Positions 8,312 to 17,088 are shown, numbered from the stretch's first letter. The stretch: DNA of 36,795 nucleotides from Streptomyces roseicoloratus (GCF_004117935.1 NZ_SDOY01000006.1:1-36795), one strand, 5' to 3'. The notes: generated by a model not told the origin, from the letters alone. Translations and numbers: made by a program.

Positions 8312-8725
8312 GTGACGCATACTGCCCGCCGAATCGGCCGCTCTCTCGCCCTCGTCCTGCCCGTCGTCCTGGTGCTCTCGGGAACGCTCGCGGTGTCCGC
8401 CGTACCGTGGGCCGGTCAGAGCCACGGGACCCAGATGCTGACCGCGTCCTCCTCGGACGTCTCCACCCGGGCCAAGTCCCGTGCCCCGCAGGATATTCTC
8501 CGCGACCAGCTCCTCGCAGAGCTTCAGGAGAAGGACCCCGGGGTCGCCCTCACCCACCTCCAGCGCGAGGTGGAGAACCGGCCCTCGCTCGCCCGGCACT
8601 GCATGTCCATCGCCCGCGCCCTCGGCGCCGCCGCGGTGGAGCGCTTCGGCCCGACGCGCGCCCAGTCCTACTCCCGCCCCGTCTGCGACACCTCCTTCGC
8701 GACCGGTGTCATGAACGCCGCCTGA
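8312..8725 (+). CDS. small secreted or membrane-anchored hypothetical protein, 137 aa
   Basis: GTG start at 8312. The N-terminus MTHTARRIGRSLALVLPVVLVLSGTL is a basic n-region followed by a hydrophobic core of about 20 residues: either a Sec signal peptide or a signal anchor. The remainder (residues 45-137) is soluble, helical and contains two Cys (HCMSIARALG and SRPVCDTSF) that could form a disulfide outside the cell. A stretch QDILRDQLLAELQEKDPGVA is amphipathic. I recognise no named domain. It is followed 51 nt later by the nucleotidyltransferase gene on the same strand. Confidence 0.75.
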   Translation: MTHTARRIGRSLALVLPVVLVLSGTLAVSAVPWAGQSHGTQMLTASSSDVSTRAKSRAPQDILRDQLLAELQEKDPGVALTHLQREVENRPSLARHCMSIARALGAAAVERFGPTRAQSYSRPVCDTSFATGVMNAA

Positions 8726-8776
8726 CCGGTCCCGGCAGGCCTGTCGCTCACCGCTTCACCGCATATCGTTCCCGGT

Positions 8777-9490
8777 ATGCACACTTCCCCGACGCAGGCC
8801 GTGGTCCTGGCGGGCGGCCAGGGCTCGCGGCTGCGCCCGTACACCGACGACCGCCCCAAGCCGATGGTCGAGATCCCGGGCACCGGGACCCCGATCATCG
8901 GCCATCAGCTGTCCTGGCTCGCCGCCGAGGGAGTCACGGACGCCGTCGTCTCCTGCGGGCACCTCGCCGAGGTGCTCCAGGAGTGGCTGGAGACGGCGGA
9001 CCTGCCGTTGAAGGTCACCACGGTCGTCGAGTCCGAACCCCTGGGCCGCGGCGGCGGCCTCAAGTACGCCGCCGCGCACCTGCCCGACCCGGACCGGCCC
9101 TGGTACGCCACCAACGGCGACATCTGGACCCGGTTCTCGCTGCGCGAGATGGCCGAGTTCCACACCGAACGCGACGCCACCGCGACCCTCGCGCTGGCCC
9201 GGCCGCGCATCCCGTGGGGCGCCGTCGAGACCGACGCCTTCGGACACATCACCGACTTCATCGAGGCGCCGCCGTCGCCGTACCTCATCAACGCCGGCGT
9301 GTACGTCTTCTCCCCGGCCTTCACGGACCTGCTGCCCGAGCGCGGCGACCACGAGCGCACCACCTTCCCGCGCCTCGCCCGAGAACGGCGCCTGGCGGGC
9401 TTCCCGCTGCCCCAGGGCGCGTACTGGCGGGCCATCGACACCGCCAAGGACCTGACGGAGGCGGCGAAGGAACTCGCGGCGCAGGCGTAG
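8777..9490 (+). CDS. NDP-sugar pyrophosphorylase-type nucleotidyltransferase
   Basis: A 237-aa nucleotidyltransferase of the NTP_transferase family (RmlA/ManC/GlmU-N fold). The signature VVLAGGQGSRLRPYTDDRPKPM at the N-terminus (AVVLAGGQGSRLRPYT) binds the nucleotide, with the catalytic Arg and Lys in it. GRGGGLKYAA and NGDIWTRFSL (metal-binding Asp) follow. INAGVYVFSP and the C-terminal WRAIDTAKDLTEA complete the core. It lacks the C-terminal hexapeptide domain of GlmU, so it probably makes one NDP-sugar. The substrate is not determinable here. No sugar-tailoring genes are adjacent. Confidence 0.85.
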   Translation: MHTSPTQAVVLAGGQGSRLRPYTDDRPKPMVEIPGTGTPIIGHQLSWLAAEGVTDAVVSCGHLAEVLQEWLETADLPLKVTTVVESEPLGRGGGLKYAAAHLPDPDRPWYATNGDIWTRFSLREMAEFHTERDATATLALARPRIPWGAVETDAFGHITDFIEAPPSPYLINAGVYVFSPAFTDLLPERGDHERTTFPRLARERRLAGFPLPQGAYWRAIDTAKDLTEAAKELAAQA

Positions 9491-9614
9491 CCGCGCCCAC
9501 CGGCACACCGGCGACCAGGCGGGGCGCCACGGACCGTGTCGCCGCCCTCGCGTCAGGGCGGCGACACCCCCACCGCCTCGCACGGCCCCTCACGCGGCCC
9601 ACCACACCTCGGCC

Positions 9615-9748
9615 CCTCACCTGGCCCACGCGGCTCACCACGCCCCCGGTCCCTCACCTGGCCCACCTGGCCCACCACACCTCGGCCCCTCACCTGGCCC
9701 ACCTGGCCCACCACACCTCGGCCCCTCACCTGGCCCACGCGGCCCCCA
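9615..9748. repeat. 36-bp tandem repeat (CCTCACCTGGCCCAC…)
   Basis: Two exact 36-bp copies (9652-9687 and 9688-9723) are flanked by a degenerate copy before (9615-9651) and a partial copy after (9724-9748). Each unit contains CCTCACCTGGCCCACC and CACACCTCGGCC. The repeat fills the convergent gap between the nucleotidyltransferase and DoxX genes. The open frames through it are repetitive and not genes. Confidence 0.85.
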
Positions 9749-9787
9749 TGGCCCACGCGCCCTCCCGCACGAAGTGAGCGCAGCGCA

Positions 9788-9826
9788 AAGGGGCTCCCGG
9801 TGTCCTGAGGACACCGGGAGCCCCTT
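9788..9826. terminator. strong bidirectional terminator
   Basis: Perfect 16-bp stem (790-805 with 809-824 of this kilobase block) with only a TGA loop, extended to 18 bp by AA/TT. The core is CTCCCGGTGTCC. It sits exactly between convergent genes ending at 9490 and 9877, so it can end transcripts from both sides. Confidence 0.9.
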
Positions 9827-9876
9827 CCGCGACTGCTCCGACTCCTGGCCCCTTCCGGGACTGCTGCGGCCCGGCC

Positions 9877-11436
9877 TCAGCCCAGCAGGCCGCCGATCGG
9901 GTTCCGGGCGCCGCCGCCCGACGTCGAGCCGCCGTCCGACGAGCCGGTGCTGCTCCCGCTCGACGGGGTGCCGCTCGTGCCGCCCGACGTGGAGTCGCTC
10001 GTCGACGAGGACGGCGCCGTCGTACGGGTCTGGCTCGGGCTCCGCGTGGTCGTCGCCGGCGGGCTCGTCCGCTGACTCCGCTGGGTCTCCCGCGCCGACT
10101 CCGTCGGCTTCGCCTCGTCCTCGTCCTCCTCGTCCTTACCGCTCGCCCCGGTCGTCGCCGTCGGCTTCGGGCTCTTCGTGGCCTCGCGGGACGGGCTGCT
10201 CGTGCCCGGCTCCGGCGGCAGCGGCTGACCCGGCAGGTGGTTGATCGGGTCGTCGTTCGGACCCGGCACCGTGACCATCTGCGAGGAGCGCACCGCGCCG
10301 CCCAGCATCGAGCCCACCAGCAGCGTGAGGCCCACGACGACCGCCGCCACGACCGTGCCCCGCCGCAGCACCCGGCGGCGCAGGTCCCACAGCTGCGAGC
10401 GCGGCCCGAGGGTCCGCCAGGCCTCGCCGGCGAGCCGGCCGTCGACCGAGTACACCGGGGCGCCCGCGATGATCAGCGGCGACCACGCGGCCAGGAAGAT
10501 GAAGTCCGGCGCGTCGTAGACGGGGACGGTCTTCCAGCTGACCGTCAGGATCAGTGCCGCGGACAGCAGCGCGCCGATCACCGCCGCGACCCGCTGCCAC
10601 AGGCCGAGGACGGTCAGCACGCCGACGACGACCTGCAGGAACGCGACGGTGAGGCCCGCGCCGACCGGGTGCTGCAGCGCGAAGTCACGCAGCGGCTCGG
10701 CGAGCGCCCACGGGTGCAGCGAGGTCAGCCACTTGACCATGGAGCCGCGCTCGCCGCCGTCGAAGTAGACGGGGTCGCAGAGCTTGCCCATGCCCGCGTA
10801 GATGGAGATGAAGCCGAGGAAGACGCGCAGCGGCAGGAGCACCACGCCCAGGTTCATCCGGCGGCCCGGGTAGTAGGCGTGCCTGACCGCCGCCGAAGCG
10901 GCGCCGGCCGGCATCCCCGCGGCGCCCCGCCGGTCCCCGCGGGCGTCCGGCTCGGCGCCCGTGTCGTACGCGTCGGGCGCCATCTCGTACACGTCGTCGT
11001 ACGCGCCCTCGGCCCGCCGCATCGGCGGCAGCAGCGGGCCCGGCGAACCGGCCGCGGGCACCACCGGGGTGGGCATCGTGTCGTCGATGCGTGGGATGGT
11101 CTGGGTCGTCGGCTCCAGGATGGAGACGGCGCCGGCGGCGGACGAGTCGCGGACCGCCTGGAGCAGCCCGGTGGCGCCCGGCGCGGACTTGCCGCTCCAC
11201 ACGACGGGACGGCGACGGGCCTGGCCCGCCCCCGCGCCGGCAACCGCGCCCATACCGGCCGCTCCGGCGAGCGCGGCGATACGGGGAGCGACCTTCGTCT
11301 CCTTGGCCGGCGCGAGCCGCACACGGAAGCTGGCGTGGTTCACGATCACCTGGGCGGGATCGGAATCCACCTTGACCATGCTCAGCGCGGGCTGATCGTC
11401 GAACCCCGGCCGGGGCGTTCTGGTGTCCACACTCAT
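9877..11436 (-). CDS. DoxX-family membrane protein with long N- and C-terminal extensions
   Basis: A 519-aa protein. Residues of about 194-345 form the DoxX four-helix membrane domain (LGVVLLPLRVFLGFISIYAGMGKL begins it; VGVLTVLGLWQRVAAVIGAL and FIFLAAWSPLIIAGA follow). A further membrane helix (VVAAVVVGLTLLVGSML) lies near residues 363-380. The first 190 residues are cytoplasmic, Ala/Pro-rich and contain an acidic Tyr-rich stretch (YDDVYEMAPDAYDTG). The last 130 residues are a Ser/Thr/Gly-rich, probably extracytoplasmic and disordered tail. DoxX proteins are linked to thiol/oxidative-stress membrane complexes in actinobacteria, but the role here is unknown. ATG 11436 has only a weak ribosome-binding site. 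Confidence 0.85.
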   Translation of the reverse strand: MSVDTRTPRPGFDDQPALSMVKVDSDPAQVIVNHASFRVRLAPAKETKVAPRIAALAGAAGMGAVAGAGAGQARRRPVVWSGKSAPGATGLLQAVRDSSAAGAVSILEPTTQTIPRIDDTMPTPVVPAAGSPGPLLPPMRRAEGAYDDVYEMAPDAYDTGAEPDARGDRRGAAGMPAGAASAAVRHAYYPGRRMNLGVVLLPLRVFLGFISIYAGMGKLCDPVYFDGGERGSMVKWLTSLHPWALAEPLRDFALQHPVGAGLTVAFLQVVVGVLTVLGLWQRVAAVIGALLSAALILTVSWKTVPVYDAPDFIFLAAWSPLIIAGAPVYSVDGRLAGEAWRTLGPRSQLWDLRRRVLRRGTVVAAVVVGLTLLVGSMLGGAVRSSQMVTVPGPNDDPINHLPGQPLPPEPGTSSPSREATKSPKPTATTGASGKDEEDEDEAKPTESARETQRSQRTSPPATTTRSPSQTRTTAPSSSTSDSTSGGTSGTPSSGSSTGSSDGGSTSGGGARNPIGGLLG

Positions 11437-11459
11437 CTAACCGAGTGACGCGCGGTTAG
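11437..11459. promoter_or_regulatory. inverted repeat CTAACC…GGTTAG upstream of the DoxX gene
   Basis: CTAACC (11437-11442) and GGTTAG (11454-11459) are separated by 11 nt and abut the DoxX start codon. It could be an operator or an mRNA hairpin affecting initiation. It is short enough to be chance. Confidence 0.25.
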
Positions 11460-11468
11460 GACACTGCC

Positions 11469-11500
11469 TTGACGGCCCCGAAATGTCGGGGGCCCGTCAA
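11469..11500 (-). terminator. terminator after rlmB
   Basis: TTGACGG-CCCCG (from 11469) pairs with CGGGGGCCCGTCAA (11487-11500) with one bulged base. It lies 32 nt beyond the rlmB stop, before the DoxX gene, and separates the two transcription units. Confidence 0.65.
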
Positions 11501-11531
11501 GATCATGGCCGGGGTCCGTCCCCCGTACGGG

Positions 11532-12488
11532 TCAGCGCATGCGGCGGCGCGCCGCTTCGTACAGCACCACGCCGGCCGCCACACCGGCGTTCAGGGACTC
11601 GGCGCCGCCCGGCATCGGGATGCGGACGAGGAAGTCGCAGGTCTCGCCGACCAGGCGGGACAGGCCCTTGCCCTCGGAGCCGACCACGATGACGACCGGG
11701 CCGGAGAGCGCCTCCAGCTCGTGCACCTCGGTGTCGCCGTCCGCGGACAGGCCGACGACCGTCAGGCCCGCCTTCTGGTACTGCTCCAGGCAGCGGGTCA
11801 GGTTGGTGGCGCGGGCCACCGGCGTACGGGCGGCGGTGCCGGCCGAGGTCTTCCACGCGCCGGCGGTCATGCCGGCCGCGCGCCGCTCGGGCACGACCAC
11901 GCCGTGGCCGCCGAAGGCGGAGACGGAGCGGACGACGGCGCCCAGGTTGCGCGGGTCGGTGACGCCGTCGAGGGCCACGATCAGCGGGTCCTCGTGGTCG
12001 TCGTAGGCCGCCTCGGCCAGGTCCTCGGGGTGCGCGTACTCGTACGGCGGGACCTGGAGGACGAGACCCTGGTGGTTGAGCCCGTTGGTCATCCGGTCCA
12101 GCTCGGGGCGCGGCGCCTCCATGATGTTGATGGTGCCGCGGCCGGTGGCGAGGTTCAGGGCCTCGCGCACCCGCTCGTCGTTGTCGATGAACTGCTGGAC
12201 GTAGAGCGTGGTGGCGGGCACGCCGTCGCGCAGTGCCTCGAAGACCGGGTTGCGGCCGACGACCATCTCCGACTGGCCCTTGCCGCCGCGGCGGGCGACG
12301 GGCTTGCGCTTGGCCGCGTTCCGGGCCATGGCGTTGGAGACGCGGTAGGCCTTGTGGCCCTTGCGGTTCTCGGCCTTGGGCGTGGGGCCCTTGCCTTCGA
12401 GGCCCTTGCGTCGCTGGCCACCGCTGCCGACCGTCGCGCCCTTCTTGTTGGACGTGCGACGTCCCCTGCGCTGGCTGTTCCCGGCCAT
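11532..12488 (-). CDS. rlmB: 23S rRNA (guanosine-2'-O)-methyltransferase RlmB
   Basis: A 318-aa SpoU/TrmH-class SAM-dependent methyltransferase. Residues 1-75 are a highly basic tail ([19 protein letters not shown]) typical of actinobacterial RlmB. Residues of about 77-150 form the L30e-like RNA-binding domain ([14 protein letters not shown]). The C-terminal trefoil-knot domain has motif 1 [18 protein letters not shown], motif 2 [15 protein letters not shown] and motif 3 [18 protein letters not shown]. The family 2'-O-methylates G2251 (E. coli numbering) in the peptidyl-transferase loop. It follows cysS on the same strand with a hairpin between them, as in other streptomycetes. Confidence 0.93.
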   Translation of the reverse strand: MAGNSQRRGRRTSNKKGATVGSGGQRRKGLEGKGPTPKAENRKGHKAYRVSNAMARNAAKRKPVARRGGKGQSEMVVGRNPVFEALRDGVPATTLYVQQFIDNDERVREALNLATGRGTINIMEAPRPELDRMTNGLNHQGLVLQVPPYEYAHPEDLAEAAYDDHEDPLIVALDGVTDPRNLGAVVRSVSAFGGHGVVVPERRAAGMTAGAWKTSAGTAARTPVARATNLTRCLEQYQKAGLTVVGLSADGDTEVHELEALSGPVVIVVGSEGKGLSRLVGETCDFLVRIPMPGGAESLNAGVAAGVVLYEAARRRMR

Positions 12489-12538
12489 GACTGCTACCTG
12501 TTTCCTCTACCTGCGTGCGTATGAAGCCTGTAAGTGAA

Positions 12539-12568
12539 GTGTGCCGCCCGGAGGCCCGGACGGCACAC
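12539..12568 (-). terminator. hairpin between cysS and rlmB
   Basis: GTGTGCCG (12539-12546) pairs with CGGCACAC (12561-12568), continued by CCGG/CCGG after one mismatch. It lies 12 nt after the cysS stop and 50 nt before the rlmB start, with no U-tract. It may be a terminator or a partial attenuator that still allows read-through into rlmB. Confidence 0.6.
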
Positions 12569-12579
12569 TCGTCGTCTTG

Positions 12580-13980
12580 CTAGCGGTTGGCGAGGGTCCA
12601 GCGCGGTCCGTCCGGGCTGTCCTCGATGGCGAGGCCGGAGCGCGTGAGCTGGTCCCGGATGGCGTCCGCGGTCGCCCAGTCCTTCCGTTCGCGGGCGGAC
12701 TCGCGCTGCTGGAGCACCAGCCGTACGAGGGTGTCGACCACGTCGTGCAGTTCCTCGCCGCCACCGGTCTCCTCGGCCCAGTGCGGGTCGAGCGGGTCGA
12801 GACCGAGGACGCCGAGCATGGCGCGCACCTCGGCGAGGCGCGCGATGGCCTCGTCCTTGTCGTCGGCGGCCAGTGCGCTGTTGCCCTGACGGACGGTGGT
12901 GTGGATGATCGCCAGCGCGTGCGGCACGCCCAGGTCGTCGTCCATGGCCTCGGCGAAGGCCGGCGGCACCTCGGCGGCGGGCGCGACGGGCGAACCGGCC
13001 TTCTCGGTGGCGCGCTGCACGAAGCCCTCGATGCGGCCGAAGGCGGCCTCGGCCTCGCGCAGGGACTCCTCGCTGTACTCGATCATCGAGCGGTAGTGCG
13101 GGGTGCCCAGGTAGTAACGGAGGACGATCGGGCGCCAGTTCTTCACCATCTCGGAGACGAGGACGCTGTTGCCCAGCGACTTCGACATCTTCTCGCCGCT
13201 CATGGTGACCCAGGCGTTGTGCACCCAGTACGAGGCGAAGTCGTCGCCGAAGGCCTTGGCCTGGGCGATCTCGTTCTCGTGGTGGGGGAAGACCAGGTCG
13301 AGGCCGCCGCCGTGGATGTCGAAGGCGGAGCCCAGGTACTTGTGCGCCATCGCCGAGCACTCCAGGTGCCAGCCGGGACGGCCGCGGCCCCACGGCGTCT
13401 CCCAGTCGGGCTCGCCCGGCTTGGTCGCCTTCCACATGGCGAAGTCGCGCGGGTCGCGCTTGCCGGTGATGCCCTCCTCGGCGGGCTGGCGCAGGTCGTC
13501 GATGTCCTGGTTGGACAGCGCCAGGTAGTCCGGGAAGGAGCGCACGTCGAAGTAGACGCTGCCGTCGGCGACATAGGCGTGGCCGCGCTCGATGAGGCCG
13601 CGCATCATCTCGACCATCTCGGTGACGTGGCCGGTGGCGCGCGGCTCGTAGGTGGGCGGCAGGCAACCGAGGGCGTGGTAGCCGTCGTTGAAGGCGCGCT
13701 CGTTCTCGTAGCCGATGGACCACCAGGGGCGGCCCTGCTCGGCGCCCTTCCTGATGATCTTGTCGTCGATGTCGGTGACGTTGCGGACGAACGTGACGTC
13801 GTAGCCGCGGTACGCGAACCAGCGGCGCATGATGTCGAAGTTCAGGCCCGAGCGGATGTGCCCGATGTGCGGGGCGGCCTGCACGGTCGCGCCACACAGG
13901 TAGATCGAGACACAGCCCGGCTTGATCGGGGTGAAGTCACGGATCTGCCGGGCGCTGGTGTCGTACAGGCGAATAGTCAC
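12580..13980 (-). CDS. cysS: cysteine--tRNA ligase
   Basis: A 466-aa class I aminoacyl-tRNA synthetase that charges tRNA-Cys. The HIGH motif is HIGH at residues 38-41 (PHIGHIRSG) and KMSKS is at 264-268. The zinc site that selects cysteine is intact: C29, C208, H233 and E237 (E. coli uses C28, C209, H234 and E238). The C-terminal DALR-type helical domain and anticodon-binding tail (ERKDWATADAIRDQLTRSGL) are present. This is CysS rather than MshC, since it keeps full length and the anticodon domain. GTG start at 13980. It is downstream of ispF, with a hairpin between. Confidence 0.96.
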   Translation of the reverse strand: MTIRLYDTSARQIRDFTPIKPGCVSIYLCGATVQAAPHIGHIRSGLNFDIMRRWFAYRGYDVTFVRNVTDIDDKIIRKGAEQGRPWWSIGYENERAFNDGYHALGCLPPTYEPRATGHVTEMVEMMRGLIERGHAYVADGSVYFDVRSFPDYLALSNQDIDDLRQPAEEGITGKRDPRDFAMWKATKPGEPDWETPWGRGRPGWHLECSAMAHKYLGSAFDIHGGGLDLVFPHHENEIAQAKAFGDDFASYWVHNAWVTMSGEKMSKSLGNSVLVSEMVKNWRPIVLRYYLGTPHYRSMIEYSEESLREAEAAFGRIEGFVQRATEKAGSPVAPAAEVPPAFAEAMDDDLGVPHALAIIHTTVRQGNSALAADDKDEAIARLAEVRAMLGVLGLDPLDPHWAEETGGGEELHDVVDTLVRLVLQQRESARERKDWATADAIRDQLTRSGLAIEDSPDGPRWTLANR

Positions 13981-14011
13981 CCCACCAGGGTAGTGGGCGG
14001 GGGGCAGTGCC

Positions 14012-14034
14012 CCGCGACCCCTTGCGGGTCGCGG
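14012..14034 (-). terminator. hairpin after ispF
   Basis: CCGCGACCC (14012-14020), loop CTTGC, and GGGTCGCGG (14026-14034) form a perfect 9-bp stem between the ispF stop and the cysS start. It is probably a rho-independent-like terminator or attenuator between ispDF and cysS. Confidence 0.6.
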
Positions 14035-14094
14035 ATGACACTTTTCACGAGTTGTCCCGCCTTCGGGGCCGGGCCCCTCCTCCCCCGGCCCTCG

Positions 14095-14607
14095 TCAGGC
14101 GCGGCCCACCGGGTAGACGAGGGCGGTCGCGAGGGCGGCCAGGCCTTCGGCGCGGCCGGTGAGGCCGAGGCCGTCGGTGGTGGTGCCGGAGACCGACACG
14201 GGGGCGCCGGCCGCCTCGCTCAGCGCCTTCTGGGCCTCGTCGCGACGCTTGCCGATCTTGGGGCGGACACCGACGACCTGGACGGCGATGTTGCCGATCT
14301 CGTACCCCTCGGCCCGGACGATGCGGGCGGCCTCGGCGAGCAGGGTGACGCCGGAGGCACCGGACCACTCGGGGCGCGAGGTCCCGAAGTGGGCGCCGAG
14401 GTCGCCGATGCCGGCGGCGGAGAACAGCGCGTCGCAGGCGGCGTGGGCGGCCACGTCACCGTCCGAGTGTCCGGCGAGCCCGTACTCCTCGCCCTCCCAC
14501 AGGAGACCGGCGCACCACAGCTCGCGCCCCTCCTCGAAGGCGTGGACGTCGGTGCCGATGCCGGTGCGGGGCAGCACGGGGAGCTGGGGGCGGCTGTCAG
14601 AAGCCAT
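14095..14607 (-). CDS. ispF: 2-C-methyl-D-erythritol 2,4-cyclodiphosphate synthase
   Basis: A 170-aa IspF, fifth step of the MEP isoprenoid pathway. It cyclises CDP-methylerythritol 2-phosphate with release of CMP. The metal-binding residues are visible: D20 and H22 in GIGTDVHAF and H55 in [16 protein letters not shown]. The C-terminal [17 protein letters not shown] matches the family's CDP-binding end. Length is normal (family about 155-170). Its ATG lies inside the 3' end of ispD (11-nt overlap), so translation is probably coupled. Confidence 0.95.
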   Translation of the reverse strand: MASDSRPQLPVLPRTGIGTDVHAFEEGRELWCAGLLWEGEEYGLAGHSDGDVAAHAACDALFSAAGIGDLGAHFGTSRPEWSGASGVTLLAEAARIVRAEGYEIGNIAVQVVGVRPKIGKRRDEAQKALSEAAGAPVSVSGTTTDGLGLTGRAEGLAALATALVYPVGRA

Positions 14608-15346
14608 CGTTGGCCCTCCTGCGGGCGAGTACGGCCTCGGCGAGGACGAGGTCGAGCGGACGGGTCACCTTGAAGGCCTCTTCGTGGCCGGGCACGACGA
14701 CGACGGGCGCGCCGAGCTTCTCGACCATGCCGGCGTCGTCGGTGGCGCCCTCCCCGGTGAGGGCGACGGTGGCGTGGGCGTTGACGAGGGTCTCGCGGTC
14801 GAAGCCCTGCGGGGTCTGCACGGCGCGGAGGCGGGCGCGGATCGGGGTGGCGACGACCTGCTCGGGGTCGCCGGGCCGCTCGGCCGGCTCGACCTCCTTG
14901 ACGGTGTCGGCGACGGGCATCGCGGGAACGACGGCGACGGCCCCGTCCCGTACCGCCTCGATGACGGCGTCGACGGTGTCGACGGGCACGAGCGGGCGGG
15001 CGGCGTCGTGGACGAGGACGGTGGTGACGTCGTCGGGGATCGCCTTGAGGCCCAGGTGGACGGACTCCTGGCGGGTGTCGCCGCCGGGCACGACCACGTA
15101 GTCGGTGCGCTCGGGCAGCGCGTGGGCGTCGAGGAGGTTCTTCACCTCGGCTGCGCCGTCGGACGGCGCGACCACGACGACGAGGGAGACGGCGCGGGAG
15201 GCGGCCATCGCCCGGACGGCGTGGATGAGCATGGGGGTGCCGTTCAGCGCGCGCAGCGCCTTGGGGGCGCCCGGGCCGAGGCGCACGCCCCGGCCGGCCG
15301 CGGGGATCACCACGGCGGTACGAGGAGGACGCGCTTCGTCTGTCAT
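14597..15346 (-). CDS. ispD: 2-C-methyl-D-erythritol 4-phosphate cytidylyltransferase
   Basis: A 249-aa IspD, third step of the MEP pathway. It transfers CMP from CTP to methylerythritol phosphate. The nucleotide-binding motif is [19 protein letters not shown], where AAGRGxRxG holds the catalytic Arg/Lys. The substrate motif [11 protein letters not shown] and the later [14 protein letters not shown] are both intact. ATG 15346 is chosen because GGAG lies 8 nt upstream; a GTG at 15355 is in frame but badly placed. It overlaps ispF by 11 nt. Many actinobacteria keep ispD directly after carD, as here, though 520 nt of repeat-rich DNA separates them in this strain. Confidence 0.94.
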   Translation of the reverse strand: MTDEARPPRTAVVIPAAGRGVRLGPGAPKALRALNGTPMLIHAVRAMAASRAVSLVVVVAPSDGAAEVKNLLDAHALPERTDYVVVPGGDTRQESVHLGLKAIPDDVTTVLVHDAARPLVPVDTVDAVIEAVRDGAVAVVPAMPVADTVKEVEPAERPGDPEQVVATPIRARLRAVQTPQGFDRETLVNAHATVALTGEGATDDAGMVEKLGAPVVVVPGHEEAFKVTRPLDLVLAEAVLARRRANDGF

Positions 15347-15530
15347 CGGTTGCACTCCGGCAGGTTTGTTTCCGCGGGCGACGTGGGTATGGCGTCAGCA
15401 GGCTTGCCTGCGACGCCTCGACCGGGCCCTTTCCGTGACGACGGTCGAGGCGTCGCCGTGCGAGCCGCGCGATCGCCACGGTTGTGGCCATCGCGATGAT
15501 TGTCGCGTTCGTGAGGGATGTCGAGGTCCG

Positions 15531-15597
15531 GCTTCGCGAGGGTGCCGGGTCGGCGCTTCGCGAGGTGGCCGGTCGGCGCTTCGCGAGGGCTGCCGAG
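15531..15597. repeat. ~25-bp tandem repeat (CGGCGCTTCGCGAGG)
   Basis: Three copies of GGTCGGCGCTTCGCGAGG(T)GGCCG-like sequence, the first degenerate (GGCTTCGCGAGGGTGCC). It lies in the 522-nt gap between carD and ispD. No gene is seen in the gap; it must contain the ispD promoter close to 15350-15450. Confidence 0.65.
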
Positions 15598-15775
15598 GTC
15601 GACAGGGGCGGGTCGGGAGATCGACTCGGAAGATCGACGGGGGGACGGGAAAGAAGAGAGACGAACATGCCGCAGTGCCCGGCGACGGCACTGTGGAATC
15701 AGAGCGATTCACAGCGCGTCAGCGGGCACCGCGGCATTGTGCGTGGCATGCCTGTCCGTGGTCCGAAGTCCCTGA

Positions 15776-15831
15776 CATGGCAGTCATGACAGACATGACA
15801 GTCATGGCAGACACGTCATGGCAGACATGGT
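15776..15831. repeat. CATGACAGACATGGCAGT short-unit repeat
   Basis: Reiterated CATGGCAGTCATGACAGACATGACAGTCATGGCAGACACGTCATGGCAGACATGG in 9- and 18-nt periods (CATG every 9-13 nt, given here by its CATGGCAGTCATGACAG unit). It is AT-richer than its neighbours and lies downstream of carD. Its CATG boxes make several overlapping small palindromes. Confidence 0.6.
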
Positions 15832-15868
15832 CGTACGCCAGGCGTCGGATGGCATCAGACGGCAGGCG

Positions 15869-16351
15869 TCAGGACGCGAGCACCTCGTCGAGAAGTGCCT
15901 CGGCCTTGTCCTCGTTGGTGTTCTCCGCGAGGGCCAGCTCGCTCACCAGGATCTGACGCGCCTTGGCCAGCATGCGCTTCTCACCGGCGGAGAGACCGCG
16001 CTCGCGCTCGCGACGCCACAGGTCGCGCACCACTTCGGCGACCTTGATGACATCGCCCGAAGCGAGCTTCTCCAGGTTCGCCTTGTAGCGACGGGACCAG
16101 TTGGTCGGCTCCTCGGCGTACGGCGCACGCAGCACCTCGAAGACCCGGTCCAGCCCGTCCTGACCGACCACGTCGCGAACACCGACGAACTCCGCATTGT
16201 CCGCCGGCACACGAACCGTCAGGTCGCCCTGCGCGACCTTGAGCACCAAGTAGGTCTTGTCCACGCCTTTGATCTGGCGAGTTTCGATGGCCTCGATCAG
16301 CGCGGCCCCGTGATGGGGATAGACCACGGTGTCGCCAACCTTGAACGTCAT
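15869..16351 (-). CDS. carD: CarD family RNA-polymerase-binding transcription factor
   Basis: A 160-aa CarD/CdnL protein. Residues 1-65 form the Tudor-like RNAP-interaction domain ([39 protein letters not shown]), which contacts the RNAP beta subunit. The C-terminal helical domain (residues of about 70-160) includes the basic DNA-contacting segment [32 protein letters not shown]. CarD stabilises the open promoter complex and is essential in several actinobacteria. Length equals the family norm (about 160-162). GAAGGGG lies 10 nt before the ATG. It leads the ispD-ispF-cysS-rlmB block. Confidence 0.95.
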   Translation of the reverse strand: MTFKVGDTVVYPHHGAALIEAIETRQIKGVDKTYLVLKVAQGDLTVRVPADNAEFVGVRDVVGQDGLDRVFEVLRAPYAEEPTNWSRRYKANLEKLASGDVIKVAEVVRDLWRRERERGLSAGEKRMLAKARQILVSELALAENTNEDKAEALLDEVLAS

Positions 16352-16648
16352 GTGACAGGTACCCCTTCCGTGGCTATCCAGAGTAACACGGATACGGCTT
16401 CTTCTGAATGGCGTTTTCGCAGGTCAGGGCATATCTCGGGGCTTGACAACAGCGCCGGGGACGTGCTGCGGAGCCCTTCCGGAAGGCGGTATTCGCAGGT
16501 CGGAGCGGCTGCGCGGACGCAGGGAAACACCCACGTTACAGACCCCGAGGGTGGCACGAGAGGGGGTCGATGTCCCGGTTTGCCGGGTTCAGTGTGGCCC
16601 TCTTCACGTAGTCCGTTCGAGGATCGACCACCCGTACGGGCGGATTCT

Positions 16649-16731
16649 CGAATTGATCACGACAGGAATCCCGAATGGCGCGGAGGGCCGGTGCGCGGGT
16701 AATGCGCGCCCGGGCGGCCGAATTGATCACG
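16649..16731. repeat. 13-bp direct repeat CGAATTGATCACG
   Basis: Two exact copies (16649-16661 and 16719-16731), 70 bp apart, in the 847-nt gap between carD and the lipoprotein gene. AATT and TGATCA cores stand out against the GC-rich background. Possible paired protein-binding sites; function unknown. Confidence 0.6.
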
Positions 16732-16761
16732 GCGCTTATGTGAACGGCGCGTCAATGGGCC

Positions 16762-16840
16762 GTGATCGGGAGTGATCCGACGCGATCCGACGCGATCGGG
16801 GCGCGATCGGGGCGCGATCGGGGTGTCAGGCGATGTGATC
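16762..16840. repeat. phased GATC tandem array
   Basis: GATC occurs at 16764, 16774, 16784, 16794, 16805, 16816 and 16837. The first six are spaced 10-11 bp apart, inside tandem units CGTGATCGGG / CGCGATCCGA / GCGCGATCGGG. This places the same motif on one face of the helix. The rest of the 847-nt gap (16352-17198) holds further repeats and both flanking promoters but no gene. Confidence 0.7.
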
Positions 16841-17031
16841 CGGCCAGAACGGCGAGTTCTCGACGGAACGGGCGGGGCCACGGCGCGCGCGACGGGAGCG
16901 GGGCGGCGCCGTGACCCGTACGGAGGAGCGCCAGGGCCGCCGGAGCGGAGGCGGGGCCGGGTGGCGGGTCAGGTGGCGGGGCCAGGTGGCGGGTACGTGT
17001 CGCACGCGCGCGGCGCCTGGTCCGGGGCACG

Positions 17032-17088
17032 TCCGGTACTCGCCCGGTGGTCGGTCCGGTACTCGCCCGGTACTCGCCCGGTTACGCG
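17032..17088. repeat. GGTACTCGCCCGGT repeat
   Basis: Three copies of GGTACTCGCCCGGT and one degenerate copy (GGTGGTCGGTCC) in tandem, 110-165 nt upstream of the lipoprotein start. It may overlap promoter elements. Function unknown. Confidence 0.55.

Noticed and set aside
9615..9748. 36-bp direct repeats as a CRISPR array
   Set aside because: Units adjoin without spacers, so it is a minisatellite.
8266..9777. 503-aa open frame on the plus strand through the small exported gene and the nucleotidyltransferase
   Set aside because: It is an Arg/Pro-rich shadow frame of two real genes and the 36-bp repeat; it has no domain and crosses their stops.
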